A stretch of 64,000 bases of DNA from Martinezella tropici (lineage in GTDB: Bacteria > Pseudomonadota > Alphaproteobacteria > Rhizobiales > Rhizobiaceae), in contig NZ_QMKK01000054.1 in assembly GCF_003287875.1 (NCBI RefSeq), forward strand, positions 496,001 to 560,000, given 5' to 3'. Positions within the stretch are counted from its first letter, which is position 1. The number at the start of each line of letters is the position of its first letter. Below are positions 34,440-43,394 of the stretch, piece after piece. The notes below the pieces were generated by a model that worked only from the letters and a program-made list of their open reading frames with translations, had not been told where the DNA came from and ran no database searches. A program made the translations under genes and the position numbers.

Positions 34440-37400
34440 CTAACTGATCAGTCGTTCGAGGATCTCGACGGGATGCGGGATGGCTTGATGATCAATCTTG
34501 GCGACCTGCGAACGACAAGAAAATCCAGTCGCCATGACGACGGCCCGATTGCCGTTCTCGGCGATCCTGTCCTGCCAGCTCATCGCGTAAAGCTTTTCCG
34601 AGATGGCACGATTGCGCACTTCGTGCCCGAAGGTGCCGGCCATGCCGCAGCAGCCGACATCGGGCATATCTAGCCTGATTCCCAATTTCCCGAAGAGCAC
34701 GGACCATTGCTTGAGGGCAGCCGGAGCGTTCGTTTTCTCCGTGCAATGGGCAAGCAGCGTGAAGCGCTCTTGCGACAGGGCCTGTGGCGGCGGCAATCGG
34801 TCGAGATTGGCGCCGAGCCATTCCTGAAGCAGCAGCACCGGCGCCTGCAGCTTGGCGGATGGCAGGGCTGCATATTCGCCGCGATAGGTCAGCGTCATCG
34901 ATGGATCGATGCCGACAAGCGATATGCCCAGTTGCGAGATGCGATCGAGATAGTCGCGAGATTTCACCGCCGCCTTCTCGAAGCGGCCGAGATAGCCATG
35001 GACATGCAGGGCCTTGCCGTTGCTCGGTGACATAGCGAGCCACGGCTTGAAGCCCATTTTCAGCGCGAGCTTGAGCGCAGCGATGACAACGGCTGGATCA
35101 AAATAGGTGGAGAAGACGTCGGCAACGATGACGACAGCTTGGGTGCGCTCCTCCGCGGAGAGCTTTCCCAACAGTTCAGGAGTAGCAAGCTGCACGCGGA
35201 GACGAGCCGCTTCCCGTTCGAGCGATGCGGCAGGCATGGCCGGAAGCGCGGTGAGACCGGCAAGCCGCATCAAGGCCTGGCCGATACTGGAGCCCGTCAG
35301 CAGGTTGTAGCCAAGCTTGAAACGCGCCATCAGCGGCAGGGTAGTCTCGATGGCGGCGACGATCGGGTCCTTCAACGGCCTGACATAGCGGCCGTAATAG
35401 AGCTCCAGAAACTTCGATCTGAAGGCTGGGACGCTGACTTTGACGGGACATTGGCCGGCGCAGGCCTTGCAGGCGAGGCAGGTATCCATCGCTGCTCGCA
35501 CCTCATGGGAAAAGTCGTCGCGATTGGCCGGATTGAGCGAGTTCACGGTTCGCCGCAAGAGATTGCCGAAAGGATTGGCGCGGCGCAAAGCTTCCGCCTC
35601 TCGCCGCGGATCGATCTTCCGCTCCGCCAGCAGGCGCAGCCATTCGCGCATCAATGCCGCGCGACCCTTCGGCGAATAGCGCCGGTCGCCCGTCGCCTTG
35701 AAAGAGGGGCACATCGGGCTTGTCGCGTCGAAATCGAAACAGGCGCCGTTACCGTTGCAATAGGCTGCATTGTCGAAGGCGGCACGGATGTCGTTGCCGA
35801 TGATGCGGTCCAAGTCGCCACGCAGTGACACTTCGTCGATCTTCAGCAACGGGCGGGATGAGCCGGATGCGATCTTGCCGGGATTGAGGCGATCGCCGGG
35901 GTCGAATGCGCGCTTGATGTCCTGCAGGCTCGGATAAAGCTCGCCAAAATATTCAGGGACATATTCCGAGCGAACGCCCTTGCCATGTTCACCCCAGAGC
36001 ACGCCGCCATATTTGCGGGTGAGGGCAACGACGCCGTCGCTGATCCTCCGGACGAGCGGCTGATGGTCCGCGCGGGTGAGATCGAGCGCCGGGCGGACAT
36101 GCAGCACGCCGGCATCGACATGGCCGAACATGCCGTAATCCAGCCCCTCGGCATCGAGTAGGGCGCGAAATTCTCTTATATAAGCGGCCAGATGCTCGGG
36201 CGGAACGGCGGTGTCCTCGACAAAGGGCACCGGCCGCACCGGCCCTTCGACATTGCCGAGCAGACCGACGGCGCGTTTGCGCATCGACCATATCGCCTCG
36301 ATCTCGCTCTTTTCGCGGGCGACCGTATAACCCTTGTGACGCGCGGAAGAACGGTCATCAAGGGCCGCGGTGACATCCGCGAGCTTGCGTTCCAGCTCGT
36401 CGCGATCGTCAGCCAGCACCTCGACGATATTGATGCCATTGGCCGAGCCGGACGCATCCTCCGGAAAGAAGTGGGCGATGCCGCTCCAGACGATGTCGCC
36501 CTTGGCGAGACCCAGCACCTTCTCGTCGACTGTCTCGACCGAGGCGACCTTCAGCGCCACTAACCGTCTGGCATCTTCGAGCGCCGTGTTGAAATCATCA
36601 TAGCGGATATTGATGAGGGCAGATTGCGCCGGGATCGGCAGCACGTTGAGTTCGGCCTCGGCGATCATCGCAAGCGTGCCTTCGGAGCCGCACAGCACTG
36701 CATTCAGATCGAAGCGGCCGTCCTCGCACCTGATATGGGCAAGATCATAGCCGGTCATGTATCGGTTGAGCTTGGGGAAGGTCGCCGCGATCAGCTCGCT
36801 TTTGTCCCTAGCGATTGCATCCACCACCCGGTGAATTTCGCCGATCCGATCGTCACGCGCCTTGATCTCGTCCAGCTCGGGATTGCCAAGCGGGCGCGAC
36901 CACCAGTCGCTGCCATCGCAAAGCACCACACGAAGGCCGAGAACGTGGTTGCTGGTCTTGCCGTAGAGACAGGAGCCCTGGCCGCAGGCATCAGTGGAGA
37001 TCATGCCGCCGATGGTGGCGCGGTTGGAGGTGGAAAGCTCTGGCGCAAAGAATAGGCCGTACGGTTTCAACGCCTTGTTCAATTGATCCTTGACGACACC
37101 GGCCTCGACACGGGCGATCTTTCGAACCGGATCGATCTCCAGGATGCGGTTCATATGTCGGGAGCAGTCGACGACGACGCCCGAGGTCAGGGATTGCCCG
37201 TTCGTTCCGGTGCCACCGCCGCGGGGAGTGATGACAAGATCGGAAAAGGCAGGTTCAGATAAGGCTTTGGCGATGATTTTCAGATCATCGGCGCCGCGTG
37301 GATAGAGAAGGGCGGCAGGCTTGACCTGATAGATGGAATTGTCGGTCGAGGCGACTGTCCGCGCGCCGTCCTCCGTCTCAACATCTCCTTGAAAACCAAG

Positions 37401-37475
37401 TGCTGACAGACGACGGGCGAAGGCGCCGGTCTGATGTAGCGAACTGTCTTTCGCCGAAACGAGGCGTGGTATCAT
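34440..37475 (-). CDS. ydiJ: FAD-linked and Fe-S D-2-hydroxyglutarate dehydrogenase (YdiJ-like)
   Basis: A 1011-residue fusion enzyme. Residues about 50-280 are an FAD-binding domain of the vanillyl-alcohol oxidase fold (TPRGGGTGTNGQSLTSG at 83-99). About 280-540 is the FAD-linked oxidase C-terminal domain with GHVDAGVLH near 451 and DPGDRLNPGKI near 525. An Fe-S section follows, with C573/C579/C589 and the ferredoxin-like C666-x2-C-x2-C-x3-C in CLACKACAGQCPV. The C-terminus has a heterodisulfide-reductase-type DVGCCGMAGTFGHE. E. coli YdiJ and Pseudomonas relatives oxidise D-2-hydroxyglutarate to 2-oxoglutarate. This fits as the last step after the HglS-like enzyme encoded upstream on the same strand. 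Confidence 0.82.
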   Translation of the reverse strand: MIPRLVSAKDSSLHQTGAFARRLSALGFQGDVETEDGARTVASTDNSIYQVKPAALLYPRGADDLKIIAKALSEPAFSDLVITPRGGGTGTNGQSLTSGVVVDCSRHMNRILEIDPVRKIARVEAGVVKDQLNKALKPYGLFFAPELSTSNRATIGGMISTDACGQGSCLYGKTSNHVLGLRVVLCDGSDWWSRPLGNPELDEIKARDDRIGEIHRVVDAIARDKSELIAATFPKLNRYMTGYDLAHIRCEDGRFDLNAVLCGSEGTLAMIAEAELNVLPIPAQSALINIRYDDFNTALEDARRLVALKVASVETVDEKVLGLAKGDIVWSGIAHFFPEDASGSANGINIVEVLADDRDELERKLADVTAALDDRSSARHKGYTVAREKSEIEAIWSMRKRAVGLLGNVEGPVRPVPFVEDTAVPPEHLAAYIREFRALLDAEGLDYGMFGHVDAGVLHVRPALDLTRADHQPLVRRISDGVVALTRKYGGVLWGEHGKGVRSEYVPEYFGELYPSLQDIKRAFDPGDRLNPGKIASGSSRPLLKIDEVSLRGDLDRIIGNDIRAAFDNAAYCNGNGACFDFDATSPMCPSFKATGDRRYSPKGRAALMREWLRLLAERKIDPRREAEALRRANPFGNLLRRTVNSLNPANRDDFSHEVRAAMDTCLACKACAGQCPVKVSVPAFRSKFLELYYGRYVRPLKDPIVAAIETTLPLMARFKLGYNLLTGSSIGQALMRLAGLTALPAMPAASLEREAARLRVQLATPELLGKLSAEERTQAVVIVADVFSTYFDPAVVIAALKLALKMGFKPWLAMSPSNGKALHVHGYLGRFEKAAVKSRDYLDRISQLGISLVGIDPSMTLTYRGEYAALPSAKLQAPVLLLQEWLGANLDRLPPPQALSQERFTLLAHCTEKTNAPAALKQWSVLFGKLGIRLDMPDVGCCGMAGTFGHEVRNRAISEKLYAMSWQDRIAENGNRAVVMATGFSCRSQVAKIDHQAIPHPVEILERLIS

Positions 37476-37510
37476 GATGCGAAGACTTCCGGCGTTTTAC
37501 GCGGTGATTG

Positions 37511-37548
37511 GAGCATTCCCGCTTTTAAACAGAATTACGGGAATGCTC
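37511..37548. promoter_or_regulatory. 11-bp inverted repeat upstream of the ydiJ-like gene
   Basis: GAGCATTCCCG (37511-37521) and CGGGAATGCTC (37538-37548) are perfect complements 16 bases apart, 36 bases before the ydiJ-like start. It could be a read-through hairpin after the aminotransferase gene or an operator for the FAD/Fe-S gene. Confidence 0.45.
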
Positions 37549-37610
37549 TATCTCTTTGTTTTCACGCAGTTCCGGATGGACAGCCGTTTTGTGCGTCGGT
37601 CGCAGCTGCT

Positions 37611-38846
37611 CTAGCGCCGGAGCGCCGCGCAGGCCCTTTCGATGCGATCAAGCGCTTCGACGAGATCGGCTTCCGATGTCGCATAGGAAATGCGGAAATA
37701 GGCCGACAATCCGAAGGCGGAGCCGGGCACGACGGCGACATGGGCCTCATCGAGCAGATAGGCGCAGAAATCCGCATCCGTCTCGATCATCTTTCCGGAC
37801 GGTGTCGTCGTTCCAAGCACGCCGGCGCAATCCGAGAATGTGTAGAAGGCGCCTTCCGGCACAAGGCAATCCAGGCCTTCAATGGCGTTCAGCCTGTTGA
37901 CGACGAGATCGCGCCGACGCTGGAAGCTTGCCTTGCGACCCTCGAGAAAATCCTGCGGGCCATTCAGCGCAGCGACGGCCGCAGCCTGGCTGACGGAGGA
38001 AGGGCAGGAGGTCGCCTGGCTCTGGATAACGGCCATGGCCTTGATGAGAGCCTTGGGACCGCCAGCATAGCCGATGCGCCAGCCAGTCATAGCATAGGAC
38101 TTGGAAACGCCGTTGACCGTCAGCGTCCGGCTCTTGAGGCTCGGCGTGATCGCGACGGGGGTGACGAACTGAAAGCCCTCATAGACGATGTGCTCATACA
38201 TATCGTCGACCATCAGCCAGACATGCGGATGGCGCAGCAGCACCTCGATCAGCGGCCGATAATCAGCCTCGGAATAGGCGGCACCCGATGGATTCGACGG
38301 CGAATTGAGAAGCAGCCAGCGCGTCCTCGGCGTGATCGCCTGTTCAAGCTGGTCAGCCTTCAGGCGGAAGCCCGCGGCAGCATCGCAGGGGATCAGAACG
38401 GGCACGCCGCCGCAAATCTCGACGATATCGGAATAGGAGGTCCAATAGGGCGTCGGGATGATGACTTCATCGCCCGGATTGATCGACGCCATGAAGGCAT
38501 TGAACAGGATCTGCTTGGCACCTGTCGCCACAGTGATTTCGTCGAGTGCGTAGTCGATGCCGTTCTCACGTTTGAATTTTCCGGCAATCGCGTTCTTCAG
38601 CTCCGGCGTGCCGTCGAGCGCGGTATATTTCGTTTCGCCACGATCGATGGCGGCCTTGGCGGCTTCCTTGACATTGTCGGGCGTGTCGAAATCCGGTTCG
38701 CCGGCGCCGAGAATGATGACCGGAAGGCCCTCCCGCTTCATCGCATTGGCGCGCGCGCCGATCTGAAGAATGGTGGAAACGCCGATGGAGGCGATCCGCG
38801 AAGCGGGCTTGAAGCCCGCCTCTTCGATTTTGGTCGCAACCGTCAT
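37611..38846 (-). CDS. class I/II aminotransferase, probable 2-aminoadipate transaminase
   Basis: A 411-residue PLP enzyme of fold type I, in the AspAT subgroup Ib common in rhizobia. The PLP lysine is K249 in TVNGVSKSYAMTGWRIGYAG. NSPSNPSGAAYSEADY holds the cofactor Asn, VDDMYEHIVYEG the Asp/Tyr pair, and FRISYATSE the carboxylate-binding Arg near the C-terminus. Members use aspartate, aromatic amino acids or 2-aminoadipate. It lies 5 bases after the antiquitin-type gene, so conversion of 2-aminoadipate to 2-oxoadipate is the likely step. The start at 38846 is the first ATG after that stop. Confidence 0.83.
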   Translation of the reverse strand: MTVATKIEEAGFKPASRIASIGVSTILQIGARANAMKREGLPVIILGAGEPDFDTPDNVKEAAKAAIDRGETKYTALDGTPELKNAIAGKFKRENGIDYALDEITVATGAKQILFNAFMASINPGDEVIIPTPYWTSYSDIVEICGGVPVLIPCDAAAGFRLKADQLEQAITPRTRWLLLNSPSNPSGAAYSEADYRPLIEVLLRHPHVWLMVDDMYEHIVYEGFQFVTPVAITPSLKSRTLTVNGVSKSYAMTGWRIGYAGGPKALIKAMAVIQSQATSCPSSVSQAAAVAALNGPQDFLEGRKASFQRRRDLVVNRLNAIEGLDCLVPEGAFYTFSDCAGVLGTTTPSGKMIETDADFCAYLLDEAHVAVVPGSAFGLSAYFRISYATSEADLVEALDRIERACAALRR

Positions 38847-38851
38847 GGAAC

Positions 38852-40384
38852 TTACTCGATGTCGAAGGAGACACCCTGCGCCAACGGCAGGGCCTTGGAG
38901 TAGTTCACCGTGTTGGTCGCCCGGCGCATATAGGCCTTCCAAGCGTCGGAGCCGGATTCGCGGCCGCCGCCGGTTTCCTTCTCGCCGCCGAATGCGCCAC
39001 CGATTTCAGCGCCCGAGGTGCCGATGTTGACGTTGGCAATGCCGCAATCGGAGCCGTCGGCTGCCAGGAAGCGCTCGGATTCCTGCATATCACGCGTGAA
39101 GATCGAGGACGACAGGCCGGCGGCAACGGCATTGTGCTCATCGATGACAGCGTCAAAATCGTCATAGTGCATGACGTAGAGGATGGGCGCGAAGGTTTCT
39201 TCCATGACCGGGCCTGCCTGCTTCGGCATTTCCACAAGCGCCGGCTTTGCGTAATAGCCGTCGGCATGGCCGATATCGACGCGCTCGCCGCCGGTGACGG
39301 AGCCGCCATGGGCCTTCGCCTCGGCAATGGCCTTCTGCATGCCGTCGAACGCTGCCTTGTCGATCAGCGGGCCTACGAGCGCGGAAGAGTGCAGGGGATC
39401 GCCGACCGATACGCTCTGATAGGCCTTCTTCAGCCGCGGTACGAGCTGATCGTAGACGCTTTTGTGGACGAAGAGACGGCGCAGCGTCGTGCAGCGCTGG
39501 CCGGCGGTACCCATGGCGCCGAAGGCGATGGCGCGCAGCGCCATATCGAGATCGGCCGAGGGGCAGACGATGCCGGCATTGTTGCCGCCGAGTTCGAGAA
39601 TGGCGCGGGCAAAACGCTTGGCAAGCCGCGGCCCGACTTCACGGCCCATGCGGGTCGAGCCGGTTGCCGAAACGAGCGGCACCTTCGGATGGTCGACGAG
39701 GACTTCGCCGATGGCGCGATCGCCGATCAGAACCTGCGACAGGCCCTCCGGCGCGTCGCCGAAGCGGGCAAGCGCACGATCGAGGATCGCCTGCGAGGCA
39801 AGTGCGGTCAGCGGCGTCTTTTCCGAGGGTTTCCAGACGACGGCGTCGCCACAGATCAGCGCCAGCGCCGCGTTCCACGACCAGACCGCGACCGGGAAGT
39901 TGAAGGCGGAGATGATGCCGACGACGCCGAGCGGATGCCAGGTTTCCATCATGCGATGGCCCGGACGTTCGGTGGCGATCGTCAGGCCGTACAGCTGGCG
40001 GGAAAGGCCGACGGCGAAATCGCAGATGTCGATCATTTCCTGCACTTCGCCGAGCCCCTCGGAGCGGATCTTGCCGGCTTCGATCGAAACCAGACGGCCG
40101 AGATCGTCCTTGGCGGCGCGCAGTTCTTCGCCGAGCAGGCGCACCAGTTCGCCGCGCTTCGGTGCCGGAACAAGGCGCCAGGCGCGGAATGCGGCATGCG
40201 CCTTCTCGATTTTCTTCGCCGCATCATCGGCCGAAACGGTCTTGAGGCTGCCGATCTTCTCGCCGGTGACCGGGGAGTAGGAGGGCATGTCGCCTTGCGT
40301 GTAGAGCGCCTTGTCGACGCCGAGCTTTTCGAGAATGGCGGCAGCTTCGGCTGCAACGGAAGGGGTCTTGGCTGCGATGTTCAT
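38852..40384 (-). CDS. amaB: 2-aminoadipate 6-semialdehyde dehydrogenase (antiquitin/ALDH7 type, AmaB-like)
   Basis: A 510-residue NAD-dependent aldehyde dehydrogenase. Catalytic C298 lies in GTAGQRCTTLRR, the general base E264 in LELGGNNAG, and N163 in SAFNFPVAVWSWN. The C-terminal block GSDCGIANVNIGTSGAEIGG continues with GGEKETGGGRESGSDAWKAY and NYSKALPLAQG, nearly identical to human antiquitin (ALDH7A1) as I recall it. That family oxidises 2-aminoadipate 6-semialdehyde in lysine breakdown. The ATG at 40384 is preferred to a GTG at 40399. It lies between the HglS-like and aminotransferase genes in one operon. Confidence 0.9.
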   Translation of the reverse strand: MNIAAKTPSVAAEAAAILEKLGVDKALYTQGDMPSYSPVTGEKIGSLKTVSADDAAKKIEKAHAAFRAWRLVPAPKRGELVRLLGEELRAAKDDLGRLVSIEAGKIRSEGLGEVQEMIDICDFAVGLSRQLYGLTIATERPGHRMMETWHPLGVVGIISAFNFPVAVWSWNAALALICGDAVVWKPSEKTPLTALASQAILDRALARFGDAPEGLSQVLIGDRAIGEVLVDHPKVPLVSATGSTRMGREVGPRLAKRFARAILELGGNNAGIVCPSADLDMALRAIAFGAMGTAGQRCTTLRRLFVHKSVYDQLVPRLKKAYQSVSVGDPLHSSALVGPLIDKAAFDGMQKAIAEAKAHGGSVTGGERVDIGHADGYYAKPALVEMPKQAGPVMEETFAPILYVMHYDDFDAVIDEHNAVAAGLSSSIFTRDMQESERFLAADGSDCGIANVNIGTSGAEIGGAFGGEKETGGGRESGSDAWKAYMRRATNTVNYSKALPLAQGVSFDIE

Positions 40385-40443
40385 CTTGTGAAACTCCACT
40401 TGTCTTGATCCGGATGGCGCGCGGCTGTCATCGCCGCATCACC

Positions 40444-41835
40444 TCACTCGGCGGCGTCTTGTTTGGAAAGGGCTCGTAGGCAAGCATCGATCGATGCCTG
40501 TTCAATGCAGGCGTAATGGTCAAATTCGTTCAGCACCTTCATGCCGAGATCGGCCTCGAAGCGCTGCTGGTTCGGGCTGGCGACGAAGTCCTGCTGCGCG
40601 CCATCGCCGAGATTGGACTGGAAGATACCGGCAGCGCTGACGGGAAGGAAATCCTCGTAGACGATGGGGTCGAACTGGACGAGGCCCTGGTTAATCAGTT
40701 CATCGATATCCCCGCCCGTTGCGGCGGTCTTGCCCTTGGCCGTCAGCGAATAGGTGAAGTAGCCGAGGCCTTCAGCGCGGATCGCCGCCCAGTCATCCGG
40801 GAATTCAGCAAAGCTCTCGGCAAGTGCGGCCTCATAATCCCGCGCGTTCGATCCATCGGCAGCCGGCCGTACGATCTTGCGCGACTGATCGAGCAGCTTG
40901 TCATAAAGCGCGCGGCCCTTCGGCGTGAGCGCAATGCCGCGCTGTTCGATCTCGCCGAAGCGGGCGGTGTGCGAGCCTTCTTCCCAGACGCCATCGGCAT
41001 TGCGGAAGGAAACGGGTTCTTCCAGCGCCTTGAACGAGGTCTGGCGCAACAGGATCGGGCAGGAGCGCGTCGGCGGTCCTTCGACCACGGCCTTCGGTGC
41101 GATATCGTAATCCGGCATCAGCGCCTGTACCTGGTCGATATCCAGCGTGCGCGGAGTCAGATGATTGATGTGCGGTCCCTTGAAGGACACGACATCGGCA
41201 ATCAGGCGATGGGCATCGTGGAGCCGATGGTACATGCCAGCATCAACATTGGCTTCGTCATGCCAGCGGAAGGTCTCCAAAACCTCGCCGACGAAGCGCT
41301 GGGCGTCGCCCTTGTTCAGGCCGCCTTCGCGCTCTGCCTTTTCGGTGAGTGCGACGGCGCCATCGGTGAAAATCCGGCGCTTGGCCAGAATCTCTGCGGC
41401 TGCCTTGCGAAGATCTTCGTCGGCGACGAGATCGAGCCGCAGCAGCGAGGTGAAAACGCGGAAGGGATTGCGCTTCAGCTCCGCATCGCCGATCGGCCGG
41501 AATGCGGTCGAATGAACCGGCACGCCGGCGGTCGAAAGATCGTAATAGCCGACCGGATACATGCCCATGACGGCGAAGACGCGCGCCATCATCGCAAGCT
41601 CTGCCGCGGTGCCGAGCCGGATGGCGCCGTGACGCTCCTCGGAGATGCGATCGAGATAATCCGTCGCCTCCAGCCGCTCCTTAAGCCCTGGCTGGGCCAC
41701 CAGCGTTTCGTCGTTGACGCGAGCGACCAGTTCCATCAACGTGCCGTAGGCGGGAACTTCTTCGCGATACATCGCCGACATGGCGGCTGAAAAAGCGCTG
41801 CGAATATCGCTGGTCGAGACGTGATCAGGCTTCAT
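40444..41835 (-). CDS. hglS: 2-oxoadipate dioxygenase/decarboxylase (HglS-like, DUF1338)
   Basis: A 463-residue Fe(II) enzyme of the DUF1338/YdcJ family. In Pseudomonas putida, HglS converts 2-oxoadipate to D-2-hydroxyglutarate. Putative metal and substrate residues are H69 and R73 (SEERHGAIRLG), H225 (GPHINHLTPRTLD) and E295 (ARFGEIEQRG), at nearly the published spacing. QRGIALTPKGRALYDKLL near 300 is also family-typical. It is the first gene of the minus-strand operon with the antiquitin and aminotransferase genes, and a LysR gene is divergent 104 bases away. The product would feed the YdiJ-like dehydrogenase. Confidence 0.88.
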   Translation of the reverse strand: MKPDHVSTSDIRSAFSAAMSAMYREEVPAYGTLMELVARVNDETLVAQPGLKERLEATDYLDRISEERHGAIRLGTAAELAMMARVFAVMGMYPVGYYDLSTAGVPVHSTAFRPIGDAELKRNPFRVFTSLLRLDLVADEDLRKAAAEILAKRRIFTDGAVALTEKAEREGGLNKGDAQRFVGEVLETFRWHDEANVDAGMYHRLHDAHRLIADVVSFKGPHINHLTPRTLDIDQVQALMPDYDIAPKAVVEGPPTRSCPILLRQTSFKALEEPVSFRNADGVWEEGSHTARFGEIEQRGIALTPKGRALYDKLLDQSRKIVRPAADGSNARDYEAALAESFAEFPDDWAAIRAEGLGYFTYSLTAKGKTAATGGDIDELINQGLVQFDPIVYEDFLPVSAAGIFQSNLGDGAQQDFVASPNQQRFEADLGMKVLNEFDHYACIEQASIDACLRALSKQDAAE

Positions 41836-41939
41836 GTGCGATCTCTTCCTGAAAGACTATGTCATTCCTATCTAGCAGAATATCTCTTGTAGGGCGGCTG
41901 GTGTTGTGAGAGAGAATTCTAACTTGATGCGAAAATGGA
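41836..41939. promoter_or_regulatory. hglS-lysR divergent control region
   Basis: This 104-base region contains AGAATATCTCT (41877-41887) facing AGAGAGAATTCT (41909-41920), an imperfect inverted repeat whose right arm includes the palindrome AGAATTCT. A LysR protein could contact both halves. The assignment is tentative. Confidence 0.4.
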
Positions 41940-42848
41940 ATGACCATGCGTCGACGCCTCATCCCTGACATCGTCAATCTTCAAGCATTCGAATGCGCGG
42001 CGCGCCATCAGAATTTTTCGCGTGCCGCCGAAGAACTCAATCTAACCCAAAGCGCGGTCAGCCGGCAAATCAGCGATCTCGAGCAGCAGACGGGCCTGAA
42101 GCTGTTCGAGCGCGTTCGCCAACGCGTCGTGCTGTCCGAGGCCGGACTTCGGTTATTGCCGGAGGTCAAGGACCTGCTCTTGCGCTCGGAGCGGCTGATG
42201 ATCGGCGCCGTTGCCGCCGGCCAGATGAAATTGTCTCTGAAGGTCGCGACCTTGCCGACCTTCGGCACGCGCTGGCTGGTGCCCCGCCTCGGCCGGTTTC
42301 TAGACGAACATCGCGATGTCGCGGTCACGCTGGAATCCCGGTCCAAGCCCTTCAATTTTGAGGAGGATAATTTCGATCTTGCCATTCACTACGGCCTGCC
42401 GGCATGGGCCGGCGCGGTTGCTACTTTTCTTTGCAACGAGACCGTGCTGCCCGTTGCCAGCCGGGAACTTGCCGGACGGCTGGCTCTTGTCTTGCCGCAG
42501 GAACTATCGGGAGCGCCGCTGCTGCATCTGACGACGCGCCCGAAGCTTTGGGCCCAATGGTTCGATCTGCAGGAGTTGCCGACGGAGAATGCCTATCCCG
42601 GCGCGCGCTTCGACCAGTTTTCCATGATCATCGCCGCAGCCATTGCCGGGCTCGGCGTGGCGCTTCTGCCGACCTATCTCATCGAGGAAGAACTGAGGGT
42701 CGGCACGCTTCTGCCGCTGTTTAATCTGCCGATGCCGACCGAGAACAGCTATTACGTCGTGATGCCGGAAAAGAAGCAGACGAACGAGACTGCGACATCG
42801 TTTCGGGACTGGCTCCTGAGCGAGGTCACGCCACAGAGACAGGTTTGA
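41940..42848 (+). CDS. LysR-family regulator (GcvA-like)
   Basis: A 302-residue LysR-type regulator. The helix-turn-helix is at about residues 12-70 (LQAFECAARHQNFSRAAEEL, then LTQSAVSRQISDLEQQTGLK). The effector domain has LKVATLPTFGTRWLVPRLGR and a C-terminal IIAAAIAGLGVALLPTYLIE. Its position divergent from hglS suggests it controls the 2-aminoadipate to 2-oxoglutarate half of the lysine route, with 2-aminoadipate or 2-oxoadipate as plausible effectors. A second ATG at 41946 is possible. It converges on the 2H phosphodiesterase gene. Confidence 0.85.
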   Translation: MTMRRRLIPDIVNLQAFECAARHQNFSRAAEELNLTQSAVSRQISDLEQQTGLKLFERVRQRVVLSEAGLRLLPEVKDLLLRSERLMIGAVAAGQMKLSLKVATLPTFGTRWLVPRLGRFLDEHRDVAVTLESRSKPFNFEEDNFDLAIHYGLPAWAGAVATFLCNETVLPVASRELAGRLALVLPQELSGAPLLHLTTRPKLWAQWFDLQELPTENAYPGARFDQFSMIIAAAIAGLGVALLPTYLIEEELRVGTLLPLFNLPMPTENSYYVVMPEKKQTNETATSFRDWLLSEVTPQRQV

Positions 42849-42869
42849 TGTGAATTGAAATTTGGGTGT

Positions 42870-43394
42870 TTAGTTGCCTGCCGCAGAGGATTTGAATGGC
42901 ACTGTGGCTTCATGCCGCCACGGACCGCCCAGATAGCTGGAAAGATCAATTCCGATAATTCTGATCGGGCGCTGTTCAAACTCCCCTCGCAGTCGAAAGA
43001 AAAGCGCATCCGCTTTTGCTCTCGGCACCTTGTTCTGGATAGTGATGTGCGGTTGCCACCTCTGCAGATCCTTAGGCCCAGGCCACGAGCCGAACAGCCC
43101 CATCATTTCGGCGCGCAGATCGAGGAGGCCGGGACTGTCGATTGCAAATGCGACGCCGGCGCCGAGGTGGCGAACGCCACTCACGATGGCCGCCGGCGCC
43201 GTCCGATCCTCGACGAACTCTGCGACCAGTTCCTGCACGCGTGCAAGATGCTGCCCCGGAAGATGGTGGAAGATCGTCACATGGGCCTCTAGAAAGTTCC
43301 CCTCGGAAGGAAAATTCTCCTGACGAAGGCGATTGAAGGGAACCAGATCTTCAGGGTGGACGCGTGCCGTGACGATGATGGGCGGAATGCGCAA
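42870..43394 (-). CDS. 2H phosphodiesterase / RNA 2',5'-ligase-like protein, TTG start
   Basis: A 174-residue protein of the 2H superfamily. Both catalytic HxT motifs are present: HVTI in FLEAHVTIFHHL (about residue 38) and HITI in WQPHITIQNK (about 115). Relatives open 2',3'-cyclic phosphates or handle RNA ends. The start codon is TTG at 43394, with AAAGGAAACATCG just upstream and MRIPPIIVTARVHPEDL as a natural N-terminus. It has no operon partners. The physiological RNA or nucleotide substrate is unknown. Confidence 0.8.
   Translation of the reverse strand: MRIPPIIVTARVHPEDLVPFNRLRQENFPSEGNFLEAHVTIFHHLPGQHLARVQELVAEFVEDRTAPAAIVSGVRHLGAGVAFAIDSPGLLDLRAEMMGLFGSWPGPKDLQRWQPHITIQNKVPRAKADALFFRLRGEFEQRPIRIIGIDLSSYLGGPWRHEATVPFKSSAAGN

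Noticed and set aside
39134-41790. Two 424-codon open frames on the plus strand
   Set aside because: Both are antisense to the antiquitin-type and HglS-type genes, which have convincing catalytic motifs.
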